The notes under the pieces were generated by a model. The model made no database searches, was not told where the DNA came from, and worked only from the letters and a program-made list of their open reading frames with translations. 64,000 nt of DNA. Origin: Tissierella sp. (lineage in GTDB: Bacteria; Bacillota; Clostridia; Tissierellales; Tissierellaceae). Both the position numbers and the translations under genes were made by a program. Where the stretch lies: assembly GCA_012735585.1 (NCBI GenBank), contig JAAYGX010000077.1, forward strand, positions 1-64,000. Reading direction: 5' to 3'. Shown piece by piece: positions 16,102-24,072 of this stretch. How positions within the stretch are numbered: the stretch's first letter is position 1; each line of letters opens with the position of its first letter.

Positions 16102-17004
16102 GTGAAAAGGTCAAGTAAATTCTTTATTTTAGCTTTAAGTATGATTCTTATATTATCCTTCACCATAGGATGTAGCACTAGTCAATCTAATATGAGTAGT
16201 GAAATAGCTCGGGACTATGCTGGATTTGAGGGTGGTTCATCCCAAATGGCCCCACCTATGAGTGATGACATAGTAGCAGCAGAAGAATCAGGGCTAGAAC
16301 CCGAAAAGGTTATTACAACTATTTATTTAGATTTTGAAACTACTGAATTTGATCAAACTACAGATGAGCTTATGAAACTTGTAGAAAAATATAAAGCCTA
16401 TATAGAAAACTCCAATATATCCTATAACCAACATTACAATAATAAAAGCTATAAATATGGCTCATATGTAATAAGAGTAGCTAAAGATGATCTAAGCAGC
16501 TTTAAAACAGAGTTGAATGGAATCGGAAACATGATTTCTGAAAACACCAGCAAGGAAGATGTAAGTAAACAGTATCAGGATACGGAATCTAGACTAAAGG
16601 TCGTAACCACAAAGGAAGAGAGAATACTGGCTCTTTTAGAAAAAGCTGAGAAAATAGAGGATATTATCGCCTTAGAAAATCAACTAAGTGATATCATATA
16701 CGAAAAAGAAAATCTCCAATCAAGCCTTATGAATATTGATGATAAAGTAGATTTTTCTACCATAAGGATCAATCTACAAGAAGTGGAAAAGCTAAGAAAT
16801 ACAGAAACTGTGGAGACAGGATTTGGCACTAAGATTAAAAATGCCATGGAGGATTCTCTATTTGGATTTAAAAATGGACTACAAAATATGGTGATCGGAT
16901 TTATTTATATAGCACCTTTTTTGATATTGTTGGCGATTATCCTATTTGTAGTTTTTAAAGTGATTGGAAAGATTAGGATTAATAAAAATAATTTAGATAA
17001 ATAA
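16102..17004 (+). CDS. DUF4349 domain lipoprotein
   Basis: About 300 residues, with a lipoprotein signal peptide (lipobox TIGC, Cys24) and an acidic stretch. A central DUF4349-like domain with a coiled-coil region (RILALLEKAEKIEDIIALEN, then QLSDI) follows, and a C-terminal membrane helix (FIYIAPFLILLAIILFVVF) precedes a short basic tail. Function is unknown; such proteins are thought to sit at the outer face of the membrane. The GTG at 16102 has AAAGGAG nine bases upstream. An in-frame TTG at 16093 has no room for a site, so GTG is chosen. The gene is single, with a palindromic operator-like element in its promoter. Confidence 0.82.
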   Translation: MKRSSKFFILALSMILILSFTIGCSTSQSNMSSEIARDYAGFEGGSSQMAPPMSDDIVAAEESGLEPEKVITTIYLDFETTEFDQTTDELMKLVEKYKAYIENSNISYNQHYNNKSYKYGSYVIRVAKDDLSSFKTELNGIGNMISENTSKEDVSKQYQDTESRLKVVTTKEERILALLEKAEKIEDIIALENQLSDIIYEKENLQSSLMNIDDKVDFSTIRINLQEVEKLRNTETVETGFGTKIKNAMEDSLFGFKNGLQNMVIGFIYIAPFLILLAIILFVVFKVIGKIRINKNNLDK

Positions 17005-17047
17005 TATTTGATAGTTACAATTATAAAATTGAGACCTTTCTCCAATC

Positions 17048-17100
17048 TTACAACTGTAACTAATTTGTATCTTTTAATTTAATATTATATTGTATAATTA
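17048..17100 (+). promoter_or_regulatory. Second copy of the palindromic operator/promoter
   Basis: TTACAACTGTAAC (17048-17060), then TAATTTGTATC and AATATTATAT with TATAATTA at the end. Base for base it matches the element at 16030-16080 in the palindrome, the TAATTTGTATC block and the ATATTATAT block. No open reading frame follows before the terminator at 17174. Confidence 0.5.
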
Positions 17101-17215
17101 ATACAAGGATATTTTTAAGATTTAGGATTATAATATTAATTAATAATGAATAGGGTTCATTATATATAAATGAAGGCAGACTGTGAATTTCTACAGTCTG
17201 CCTTTATTGTTTTTG
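17101..17215 (+). ncRNA. Candidate small RNA between promoter copy and terminator
   Basis: A promoter-like element (17048-17100) and a strong hairpin (AGGCAGACTGT/ACAGTCTGCCT, 17174-17203, with T-rich tail) bracket about 110 bases without a reading frame. The hairpin could equally be the distant terminator of the DUF4349 gene, so the small-RNA reading is a hypothesis. Confidence 0.3.
17174..17215 (+). terminator. Intrinsic terminator
   Basis: 11-bp perfect stem AGGCAGACTGT/ACAGTCTGCCT with an eight-base loop and a T-rich tail. It serves the DUF4349 gene or the candidate small RNA. Confidence 0.8.
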
Positions 17216-17217
17216 TT

Positions 17218-17291
17218 TGTCATTCTGAGGAGCTTGTGACGAAGAATCTGCCTTTTAGCCCTAAGATTCCTCGTTTCACTGGGAATGACAA
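17218..17291. repeat. Interspersed palindromic repeat (GTCATTC type)
   Basis: TTGTCATTC at the left end and GAATGACAA at the right end, with inner AGAATCT/AAGATTC arms separated by about 13 bases. It resembles the small palindromic repeats scattered through many clostridial genomes. Only one copy is in this window. Confidence 0.65.
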
Positions 17292-17314
17292 TATAATAGA
17301 ATCGACCCTCTACA

Positions 17315-17815
17315 TTAGCTGGCCATTGCTCCCTTATTTAAATCAATAATTCTTTGATTTGTAGAACCTTTAAAAGGTACTGTCAAATCCATCTTTTTTA
17401 TGTCAAATTTACCATCTACTAAAATATCTGTTTCTGATAATAATTCTTTGTATTTTTCATTCTTTAATAGATACTCATAATTATATCCTGTGTAAACAAC
17501 TACATTTAGTCCCATCTTCTTAACCTTCTTAGCTAGATTGGCACATGGACCTACTTGATCAAAGGGCTCTCCCCCACTGATGGTAATTCCATCAAGTAAA
17601 GGATTTTCCTCAATCATATTTATGATATCATTGATTTGTATCTCTACGCCTCCATTATAATCATGGGTACCTGGGTTGTGGCAACCAGTACAGTTGTGAC
17701 TGCATCCTTGAGTAAATACAGTAAGTCTTATACCTGGCCCATCTACTATGGATTCATCTACGATTCCTGAAATTCTTAATTTATCTATTGATTGAGAAAT
17801 GTTTGACTCTATCAT
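17315..17815 (-). CDS. nrdG: Anaerobic ribonucleotide reductase activating protein
   Basis: 166-residue radical SAM activase that installs the glycyl radical on NrdD. The [4Fe-4S]/SAM cysteines are C38, C42 and C45 in QGCSHNCTGCHNP, and ITISGGEPF supplies the SAM-binding glycines. The ATG at 17813-17815 has AGAGG ten bases upstream inside the end of nrdD. An earlier ATG at 17836 lacks a ribosome binding site. The 35-base overlap with nrdD points to coupled translation. Confidence 0.94.
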   Translation of the reverse strand: MIESNISQSIDKLRISGIVDESIVDGPGIRLTVFTQGCSHNCTGCHNPGTHDYNGGVEIQINDIINMIEENPLLDGITISGGEPFDQVGPCANLAKKVKKMGLNVVVYTGYNYEYLLKNEKYKELLSETDILVDGKFDIKKMDLTVPFKGSTNQRIIDLNKGAMAS

Positions 17816-20105
17816 GTTCTTCAGCCCTCTTTGCATCGTTAAATCTATCTAAGGTACCTACTAGATATCCAGTGATTCTTCTGATTCTTTCAAATGGAAT
17901 ATCTCCTTCTTCTCTACCACACTGTGGACAAGTCTCTCCAATTACTCCAGTGTATCCACAAATAGTGTCTCTATCCACAGGATGATTTATGGAACCATAA
18001 CCTACTCCTGATTCTTTCATTACTCTGATAATCTTTTCGAAAGCATCTATATTCATCGTAGGATCGCCATCAAGTTCTACATATGTGATATGTCCCGCAT
18101 TTGTCAGTTCATGATATGGTCCTTCTATCATAATTTTCTTAAATGCCGTTGTTTTAAAGTATACTGGTACGTGGAAACTATTGGTATAATATTCTTTGTC
18201 AGTAACTCCAGGAATTTCTCCATAGATGTTTTTATCCATTTTAATAAATCTACCTGCAGTACCTTCAGCAGGTGTTGCAATTAGTGTGAAATTCATCTTG
18301 TATTCTTTGGAGATATCATCCATTCTCCTTCTCATATGGTTTACTATTTCGATGCCTAGTTTCTGTGCATCTTCCGACTCTCCATGATGATATCCTATTA
18401 ATGCTTTTAGACATTCTGCTAAACCTATGAAACCCATTGATAATGTTCCGTGCTTTAGTACCTCTCTTATGTCGTCTTCGTTGTTTAATTTATCAGAATC
18501 TATCCAAATGCCTTGCCCCATAAGGAATGGGAAGTTTTTCACCTTTTTGCTGGCTTGTATTTCAAATCTTTCTAATAATTGTGCTATGACTATATTTATA
18601 GTATGATCTAACTCTTTGTAAAAACCTACTAGGTCCCCCTTATTATTAAGGCCTATTCTAGGAAGATTAATCGTTGTAAAGCTTAGGTTTCCTCTTCCAT
18701 TTACTATTTCTTTTGATGTATCGTGGACATTGGCTATAACTCTAGTTCTACATCCCATATATGCTACTTCTGTTTCAGGTTTTCCCTCTTTATAGTATTG
18801 TAAGTTATATGGAGCATCAATAAATGAGAAGTTAGGGAACAATCTTTTAGCACTTACTTTACATGCTAGCCTAAACAAGTCATAGTTTGGGTCCTCTTTA
18901 TTGTAGTTCACTCCTTCTTTAACTTTAAATATTTGTATAGGGAATATCGGCGTCTCACCATTTCCTAGTCCTTCTTCAGTAGATAATAATAGATTTTTCA
19001 TAACCATTCGACCTTCAACTGATGTGTCTGTACCATAGTTTATGGAGCTAAAAGGAATCTGTGCTCCAGCTCTAGAATGCATTGTATTTAAGTTATGAAT
19101 AAATGCTTCCATTGCTTGGAAAGTCTTATTATCCGTATCTTTGTATGCATTTTTAAGTGCGAAGTCTTGTATTTTTTTAACTACAGCTTCATCATTTAAT
19201 ATTTCTAATAGATACTCTCCTTCTTTCTTTAAATAATCATCGTTATCAGCCATTGAAGGAACTAGTTTGTATTCTTTTTCTAGGATATCAAAGATATAAT
19301 CTATGTTTTCATTTAAATCCAAATTAGATAATAACAGCTCTATTCCTTTCTTTAGATTCAATCTATAATCCTTGATATATGTTTTTCTTACTCCTATAGC
19401 CATTCCATAGTCAAAATTTGGTATACTTTGTCCACCATGTTGATCATTTTGGTTAGATTGAATAGCTATACATGCTAAGGATGAGTATGAAGCTATATTC
19501 TTTGGCTCTCTTAAAAATCCATGGCCTGTAGAAAATCCATTTTTAAATAATTCTACGATATCAATTTGACAACAAGTTGTAGTTAATGTCAAAAAATCTA
19601 AATCATGAATATGTATATCTCCTGCCTTATGAGCTGCTGAATGATCAGGATTTAATACAAATAGATCATAAAATGCCTTAGCCCCTTCAGAACCATATTT
19701 TAGCATAGTTCCCATAGCTGTATCTCCGTCTATGTTGGCATTTTCTCTTTTGATATCTACATCCTTGGCATCTTTGAAGGTTAAATCTTCAAATACCTTC
19801 ATAAGTCTTGTATCCATTTCCCTAGCTCTACTTCTTTCTGCTCTATAGATTATATATTCTTTTGCTGTTTTAGCATGACCCGCTTCTATTAGTACCTTCT
19901 CTACAATGTCTTGAATATCTTCAACACCTGGTAGGGTCCTTTCAAATTTTTCATTGGATAGAGTTGCAACTTTTTCTGCTAAATCCATGGAAGTTTTATA
20001 ATCCTGCCCACCTGCTGCTTGTGCAGCCATAAAGATAGCATTGGCAATTTTCTCTATATTAAATGGTACTTCTCTGCCATCCCTTTTTCTAATTTTTATC
20101 AACAT
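17781..20105 (-). CDS. nrdD: Anaerobic ribonucleoside-triphosphate reductase
   Basis: 774-residue class III reductase that makes deoxyribonucleotides without oxygen. An N-terminal ATP-cone (IRKRDGREVPFNIEKIANAI) gives allosteric control. The C-terminal zinc site is visible as CGYTGVIGETCPQCG, and the glycyl-radical site lies in RRITGYLVGT (Gly near 746). HIHDLDFL and SINYGTD are further family blocks. It is first in the nrdDG operon. Two NrdR boxes with a 31-bp repeat distance lie directly upstream, so repression by NrdR is expected. Confidence 0.97.
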   Translation of the reverse strand: MLIKIRKRDGREVPFNIEKIANAIFMAAQAAGGQDYKTSMDLAEKVATLSNEKFERTLPGVEDIQDIVEKVLIEAGHAKTAKEYIIYRAERSRAREMDTRLMKVFEDLTFKDAKDVDIKRENANIDGDTAMGTMLKYGSEGAKAFYDLFVLNPDHSAAHKAGDIHIHDLDFLTLTTTCCQIDIVELFKNGFSTGHGFLREPKNIASYSSLACIAIQSNQNDQHGGQSIPNFDYGMAIGVRKTYIKDYRLNLKKGIELLLSNLDLNENIDYIFDILEKEYKLVPSMADNDDYLKKEGEYLLEILNDEAVVKKIQDFALKNAYKDTDNKTFQAMEAFIHNLNTMHSRAGAQIPFSSINYGTDTSVEGRMVMKNLLLSTEEGLGNGETPIFPIQIFKVKEGVNYNKEDPNYDLFRLACKVSAKRLFPNFSFIDAPYNLQYYKEGKPETEVAYMGCRTRVIANVHDTSKEIVNGRGNLSFTTINLPRIGLNNKGDLVGFYKELDHTINIVIAQLLERFEIQASKKVKNFPFLMGQGIWIDSDKLNNEDDIREVLKHGTLSMGFIGLAECLKALIGYHHGESEDAQKLGIEIVNHMRRRMDDISKEYKMNFTLIATPAEGTAGRFIKMDKNIYGEIPGVTDKEYYTNSFHVPVYFKTTAFKKIMIEGPYHELTNAGHITYVELDGDPTMNIDAFEKIIRVMKESGVGYGSINHPVDRDTICGYTGVIGETCPQCGREEGDIPFERIRRITGYLVGTLDRFNDAKRAEEHDRVKHFSINR

Positions 20106-20128
20106 TTTGTATATTTCCTCCTAATAAA

Positions 20129-20144
20129 ACACTATATATTGTAT
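20129..20144 (-). promoter_or_regulatory. NrdR box, proximal
   Basis: ACACTATATATTGTAT fits the NrdR consensus (ACAC, AT-rich core, GTGT), 24 bases upstream of the nrdD start. Confidence 0.8.
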
Positions 20145-20159
20145 TCTATTTTATCAAAT

Positions 20160-20175
20160 ACCAATATATAGTGCA
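20160..20175 (-). promoter_or_regulatory. NrdR box, distal
   Basis: ACCAATATATAGTGCA, 31 bases (three helical turns) from the proximal box, is the paired arrangement typical of NrdR operators. Confidence 0.78.
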
Positions 20176-20216
20176 AGATTGTGAATTATTTTTAATTATT
20201 GTTGTAGGGCTTATTT

Positions 20217-21857
20217 TTAAGCCTCTGGCTGAACTTTGAATAAATATTTCAAAGATATTCCAATTAAAATTAATTGTAAAACTAAATAAATATATAGACC
20301 ATATTTAATTCTCATTGAAAAATAATGTAACAGAATTAATAAACCTATGCCAGCTGTAGATAATAAAATCTCTAAAAATCCATTTCTTTTTTCAATTGTT
20401 TCAAATGCTCTTGAAAAAGGCAAATCCTTTTTAAATAACTTAAAGACAATAAATGTTCCTAGAATTAGATTAAAGTAAACTACGATTAGCTGATCTATGA
20501 TTGTAAATTTAAATATAATTAAAAATATGATACTAACTACTAAAATTATTGGTGCAAATAAATTGATAAATACAGACTTTATTGCTCCTTTAAATATAGG
20601 TTCATAATTTTTAATAGGCATTACTTCATATATCCATGCCCCTTTATAATTTCCTGAGTTTCCTATAAATTGTAGGACTCCAGGTAAGAAAAAGGCGGCA
20701 AAATATATATTAAAATAGGCCTTCGTATTTATTACTTGGGCTAAGGTACTTCCTCTCGCTGAGTTAAATAGCATTATTAATGGAAATGCTATGCTAAATC
20801 CTAAACTAGGATACACTCTGAGTTTGAACTCTCTTTCATTTCTTATCATATTGGTCGTAAACCTGTAAAATGTCCTTTCTTCTTTCGTTCTACAGATAAT
20901 ATTGCCAACCTTGTTACTTAGTTTTTCATTATTTTTTGCTTTTCCACCAACCCCTGATAATTTTTGTAAATTACTTTCAAATATAGGCATTGTTTTAATG
21001 TATACCATAATAGATGCTATAGGTACTATTACAGCCATTAGAGAATATATGATTACACTTGTTGATTGATTATTATTGATAAAAAATTCAAAAGGCGCTG
21101 CGAACCATATTGGTGGCAGAATAAATGACCACCATTTATCTATTAGTACGATACTTTCTAAATCAACTATATCAAATACTCTACCTATTAATTGGTATCC
21201 TACTGATATGGTGATTGTAAGTATTATTTGAACATAATTTATGATATCCCTAAGCTTCTCCCCATCAAAAAATCTCAGTATCAATAGATACATAAGCCCT
21301 GTAAGTACTATTAAAAATAGATTTAGTAATATAATTTCGATTAGATATATAAGAAAGAATAAAATTCCATTTTCAATTCCTCCCACAATAAGGGATGGAC
21401 CTATCATTGCCATTGTAATCATGGATGTATATATGATTATATGTAATACCTTAGCCATGTTTAGGGTTCTACTATTTATTGGCTTGGATAGGAGAATCTC
21501 TTTATCCCTTAAGTCCAGCAATACAGAGCTATAATCTGAAATCAAAGTTGTCATCATAAAGAACATAAACATACCAAAGACTAAAGTCATTTGGTAAAAG
21601 TAGTTATTTCCAAATAGCACCAATGCCACCATTACAAGGCCCATTATAAAATATATAGTAAGGGATTTAAGGAAGTTATTTTTATCTTTATCCTTATCTT
21701 TTTGATTGGTATTATTTTGCATTACTGTGCTGACTCTTCTACTATCTAAGGTTAGCTTTACTTGGAGTATCTTTCTCATTGCAGGATAATCTATATCCAT
21801 TTTTGTAAATAATCCTTTAAATAGATCTAGGGATCTTAAAATAGAGTAGTCCTTCAT
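20217..21857 (-). CDS. ABC exporter membrane protein
   Basis: 546-residue membrane protein with about 12-14 hydrophobic segments in two blocks, separated by a basic loop that includes a KDKDKDK stretch near residue 55. It resembles the large 'putative ABC exporter' permeases that pair with a single ATPase. Its ATG directly follows the TAG of the ATPase gene (21858), so the two are translationally coupled. It encodes only the membrane part; the substrate is unknown. Confidence 0.8.
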   Translation of the reverse strand: MKDYSILRSLDLFKGLFTKMDIDYPAMRKILQVKLTLDSRRVSTVMQNNTNQKDKDKDKNNFLKSLTIYFIMGLVMVALVLFGNNYFYQMTLVFGMFMFFMMTTLISDYSSVLLDLRDKEILLSKPINSRTLNMAKVLHIIIYTSMITMAMIGPSLIVGGIENGILFFLIYLIEIILLNLFLIVLTGLMYLLILRFFDGEKLRDIINYVQIILTITISVGYQLIGRVFDIVDLESIVLIDKWWSFILPPIWFAAPFEFFINNNQSTSVIIYSLMAVIVPIASIMVYIKTMPIFESNLQKLSGVGGKAKNNEKLSNKVGNIICRTKEERTFYRFTTNMIRNEREFKLRVYPSLGFSIAFPLIMLFNSARGSTLAQVINTKAYFNIYFAAFFLPGVLQFIGNSGNYKGAWIYEVMPIKNYEPIFKGAIKSVFINLFAPIILVVSIIFLIIFKFTIIDQLIVVYFNLILGTFIVFKLFKKDLPFSRAFETIEKRNGFLEILLSTAGIGLLILLHYFSMRIKYGLYIYLVLQLILIGISLKYLFKVQPEA

Positions 21858-22643
21858 CTACTCCACCCCTTTTATTACGGCTACTATTTTCTCGGCTATA
21901 TCCTCATGATCATTAAATCCTGTTAATTGGTTAAATATATTTTCCAGGGAGCTTGCCATTGATGTGTTCTTTAGTTCATCTATATTGCCATCGGCAACTA
22001 TTTGCCCATCATTTAAAAGTATGATCCTGCTACTCAACTTTTCTACAACCTCCATAATATGGGATGAATAGAAGATTGTCTTTCCTTCTTTGGCTAACCG
22101 TTCTAGTACTTCTTTAAATACCATGACGCTATTGGCATCGATACCTGTTAGTGGCTCATCTAAAAATAGTATATCGGGATCGTTGATCAGTGCTGAAATT
22201 ATCAGGGTTTTTTGCTTCATTCCTTTAGAAAACGAGCTGATTCTTGAATTATATACATCTCCTATTCCAAATAAGTCCATAAGTTTCATAGCCTTTTCGT
22301 CTACTTGTGTATAGTCCATACCATATAGTTCACCTATAAATGTAAGATATTCTTTAGCAGTGAGGTTCTCATATATTTCTGCTGTTTCAGGTACATATCC
22401 AATTTTACTTTTGTAAGAGATATCTCCACTTCTAATATCCTGACCTAATATATTGATTTCACCTTCAAAATCCGTAACCAAACCTAGCATGATCTTTACA
22501 GTGGTACTTTTCCCCGCTCCATTGGCACCTATATAGCCTATGACTTCTCCCCTATTTACTTCTATATTGATGCCCTTTAGAACCTCTTTGGTCCCGTATG
22601 ACTTTCTTAAACCCTTAATACTTATTATTGATTCCATCGTCAT
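21858..22643 (-). CDS. ABC transporter ATP-binding protein
   Basis: 261-residue ATPase: Walker A GANGAGKST (about residue 40), signature SSFSKGMKQK, Walker B ILFLDEPLTGID and the switch histidine in SSHIM. It follows the pattern of ABC-2 type exporters and forms the energising half of the transporter with the downstream membrane protein. The ATG follows a GGGG-type site. The DHFR gene lies 20 bases upstream on the same strand and may be cotranscribed. Confidence 0.93.
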   Translation of the reverse strand: MTMESIISIKGLRKSYGTKEVLKGINIEVNRGEVIGYIGANGAGKSTTVKIMLGLVTDFEGEINILGQDIRSGDISYKSKIGYVPETAEIYENLTAKEYLTFIGELYGMDYTQVDEKAMKLMDLFGIGDVYNSRISSFSKGMKQKTLIISALINDPDILFLDEPLTGIDANSVMVFKEVLERLAKEGKTIFYSSHIMEVVEKLSSRIILLNDGQIVADGNIDELKNTSMASSLENIFNQLTGFNDHEDIAEKIVAVIKGVE

Positions 22644-22662
22644 ATAATCAATCCCCCTTTTA

Positions 22663-23163
22663 TTACACCCTTATATAATCTACATATTTATAGTTTAAAT
22701 CACCTTGACTGTAAACTTCCGATTCATTTAAAATTTTCCAATTACTATCTAAATCCAAGTTTGGTATACATGTGTCCGTTTCTTCAAAGGATTTATCTAT
22801 CTTTGTGATATAGGCCTTGGTACAATAAGGCATCAGCTGCCTTACTATGGTTTCTCCACCTGTTACAAACACTTCCATCTCATTGTCTGGGTTGATTTCT
22901 TTTAAAAGTGGTAGTAAATTATCTAAATCATTTATAATATGAAATCCTTTGTTATCAAATTTGTCCTTTCTTGTAACCAATATATTGATTCTATTGGGTA
23001 ATGGATTTTGTCCTGGAATTGCTTCCAAGGTTTTTCTACCCATGATTACTATATTTCCCTCTGTTATTTCTCGAAATCTTTTTAAATCCTCAGGTAAATC
23101 CGCCAACATCTTACCACCAAATCCGATGTTCCAATTATTATCCACTGCAAATATAAGTATCAT
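22663..23163 (-). CDS. folA: Dihydrofolate reductase
   Basis: 166-residue DHFR reducing dihydrofolate with NADPH. Visible blocks are FAVDNNWNIGFGGKML near the N-terminus (substrate/Met20-loop region), NIVIMGRKTLEAIPG (NADPH-binding) and EVFVTGGETIVRQLMP. The ATG at 23161-23163 has GGAGG nine bases upstream. An ATG three codons earlier abuts the site and is rejected. There is no thyA next to it. Confidence 0.95.
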   Translation of the reverse strand: MILIFAVDNNWNIGFGGKMLADLPEDLKRFREITEGNIVIMGRKTLEAIPGQNPLPNRINILVTRKDKFDNKGFHIINDLDNLLPLLKEINPDNEMEVFVTGGETIVRQLMPYCTKAYITKIDKSFEETDTCIPNLDLDSNWKILNESEVYSQGDLNYKYVDYIRV

Positions 23164-23267
23164 CAGGGTCATCCTCCTTTTTCCAATTAAATAATATTAT
23201 ATCAAAGTATAAGGCGATGTACAATTAACTACCACATTATATTTACTTATGATAAAGATTAAAAGGC

Positions 23268-23396
23268 ATGATTGGATTTAGAAATATAGCTGTTCACAAT
23301 TATCAAAAACTCAACTTAGATATACTTAAGCAAGTTATAGAGAATAATTTATAAGACTTTTATGAATTTATTTATGTGATTAATAAGTTGAAATAA
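23268..23396 (+). pseudogene. Remnant of a HepT-like toxin gene
   Basis: The plus strand reads MIGFRNIAVHNYQKLNLDIL, then KQVIENNL, a TAA at 23352, and continues in frame as DFYEFIYVINKLK to a second TAA at 23394. The RN...VHxY pattern and the following leucine/isoleucine spacing are those of the C-terminal third of HepT (DUF86) RNase toxins of MntA-HepT modules. Upstream codons meet a stop at 23253, and no antitoxin-like gene is near. It is therefore a truncated, interrupted fragment. It lies in an otherwise empty 280-base gap beside the ABC/two-component cassette. Confidence 0.6.
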
Positions 23397-23407
23397 AAAA
23401 ATAAAGT

Positions 23408-23442
23408 GGGACAGAAGTACTGACGTCCTGACCCTCTGTCTC
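23408..23442. repeat. GGGACAG...CTGTC hairpin repeat, copy 1
   Basis: GGGACAGAAGTACTGACG followed by TCCTGACCCTCTGTC. Apart from an eight-base insertion it matches the copy at 27710-27736. It ends three bases before the response-regulator stop codon, so it may also act as a terminator. Confidence 0.65.
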
Positions 23443-23444
23443 CG

Positions 23445-24050
23445 CTAGGAGTTTCTCCAATAATAAATGGCTAGCTGGGTGCGGTCCCTCATTTCTAGCT
23501 TGTCTAAAATAATGGACAGTGTATTTCGTACCGTTCCCTCGGCGATAAATAACTGGTCGGCTATTTCACGATTGGATAGACCTTGGGCTACCAGTTCAGT
23601 AACTTCCTTTTCCCTTGGGGTAAGCTGATGAAGTTCATCCTTTTCAGGTTGGGTTAATTTTTTAAGCACATTTGTATCTAAAACAGTAGTGCCAGAGAAT
23701 ATAGTCCGCAATTGTTGGGCCATGTTGGAGGCTTCTGTTGACTTAATTAAGTAGCCTTCTGCCCCTGCTAATATAGCTAAACGGATATTTTTCTCATCTT
23801 GAAAGGTTGTTAGCATCATTATTCTCACTTGGCTCCATTCCTTCTTTATTAGCCTTGTGGCCTGTATTCCGTCCATGATAGGCATCTGAATATCCATTAG
23901 TATAATATCCGGTAAATTGTTTTTACAAAATTCTATTGCTTCTTCCCCATTATTTGCTATGCCTACGGCTTCCATATCCTCCTCCCTAGAAAGAAGAATC
24001 TGAAGACTTTGGCATACTAAGGAATCATCATCTACGATTAAGATTTTCAT
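23445..24050 (-). CDS. NarL/LuxR-type response regulator
   Basis: 201 residues. The receiver domain has acidic pocket VDDD, phospho-acceptor D53 in ILMDIQMPIMDG and the conserved Lys in LIKS. The DNA-binding LuxR-type helix-turn-helix is LTPREKEVTELVAQGLSNRE, then IADQLF. The ATG at 24048-24050 follows GGGG nine bases upstream; a longer frame upstream lacks a site. It is paired with the histidine kinase 22 bases upstream and probably controls the adjacent ABC transporter operon. Confidence 0.93.
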   Translation of the reverse strand: MKILIVDDDSLVCQSLQILLSREEDMEAVGIANNGEEAIEFCKNNLPDIILMDIQMPIMDGIQATRLIKKEWSQVRIMMLTTFQDEKNIRLAILAGAEGYLIKSTEASNMAQQLRTIFSGTTVLDTNVLKKLTQPEKDELHQLTPREKEVTELVAQGLSNREIADQLFIAEGTVRNTLSIILDKLEMRDRTQLAIYYWRNS

Positions 24051-24072
24051 ATCATCAAACCCCTTTCCTTTT

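Larger units (their letters stand above)
17005..17314. other. 310-bp intergenic region with promoter copy, terminator and palindrome
   Basis: No protein gene is seen. From left to right it holds the second copy of the palindromic promoter element (17048-17100), a short TAATGAA/TTCATTA hairpin (17144-17162), a strong terminator-like hairpin (17174-17215) and an interspersed palindromic repeat (17218-17291) that reaches almost to nrdG. Confidence 0.65.

Noticed and set aside
17218-17291. Insertion sequence remnant
   Set aside because: Only a short palindrome is present, with no transposase fragment or target duplication; it is better described as an interspersed palindromic repeat.
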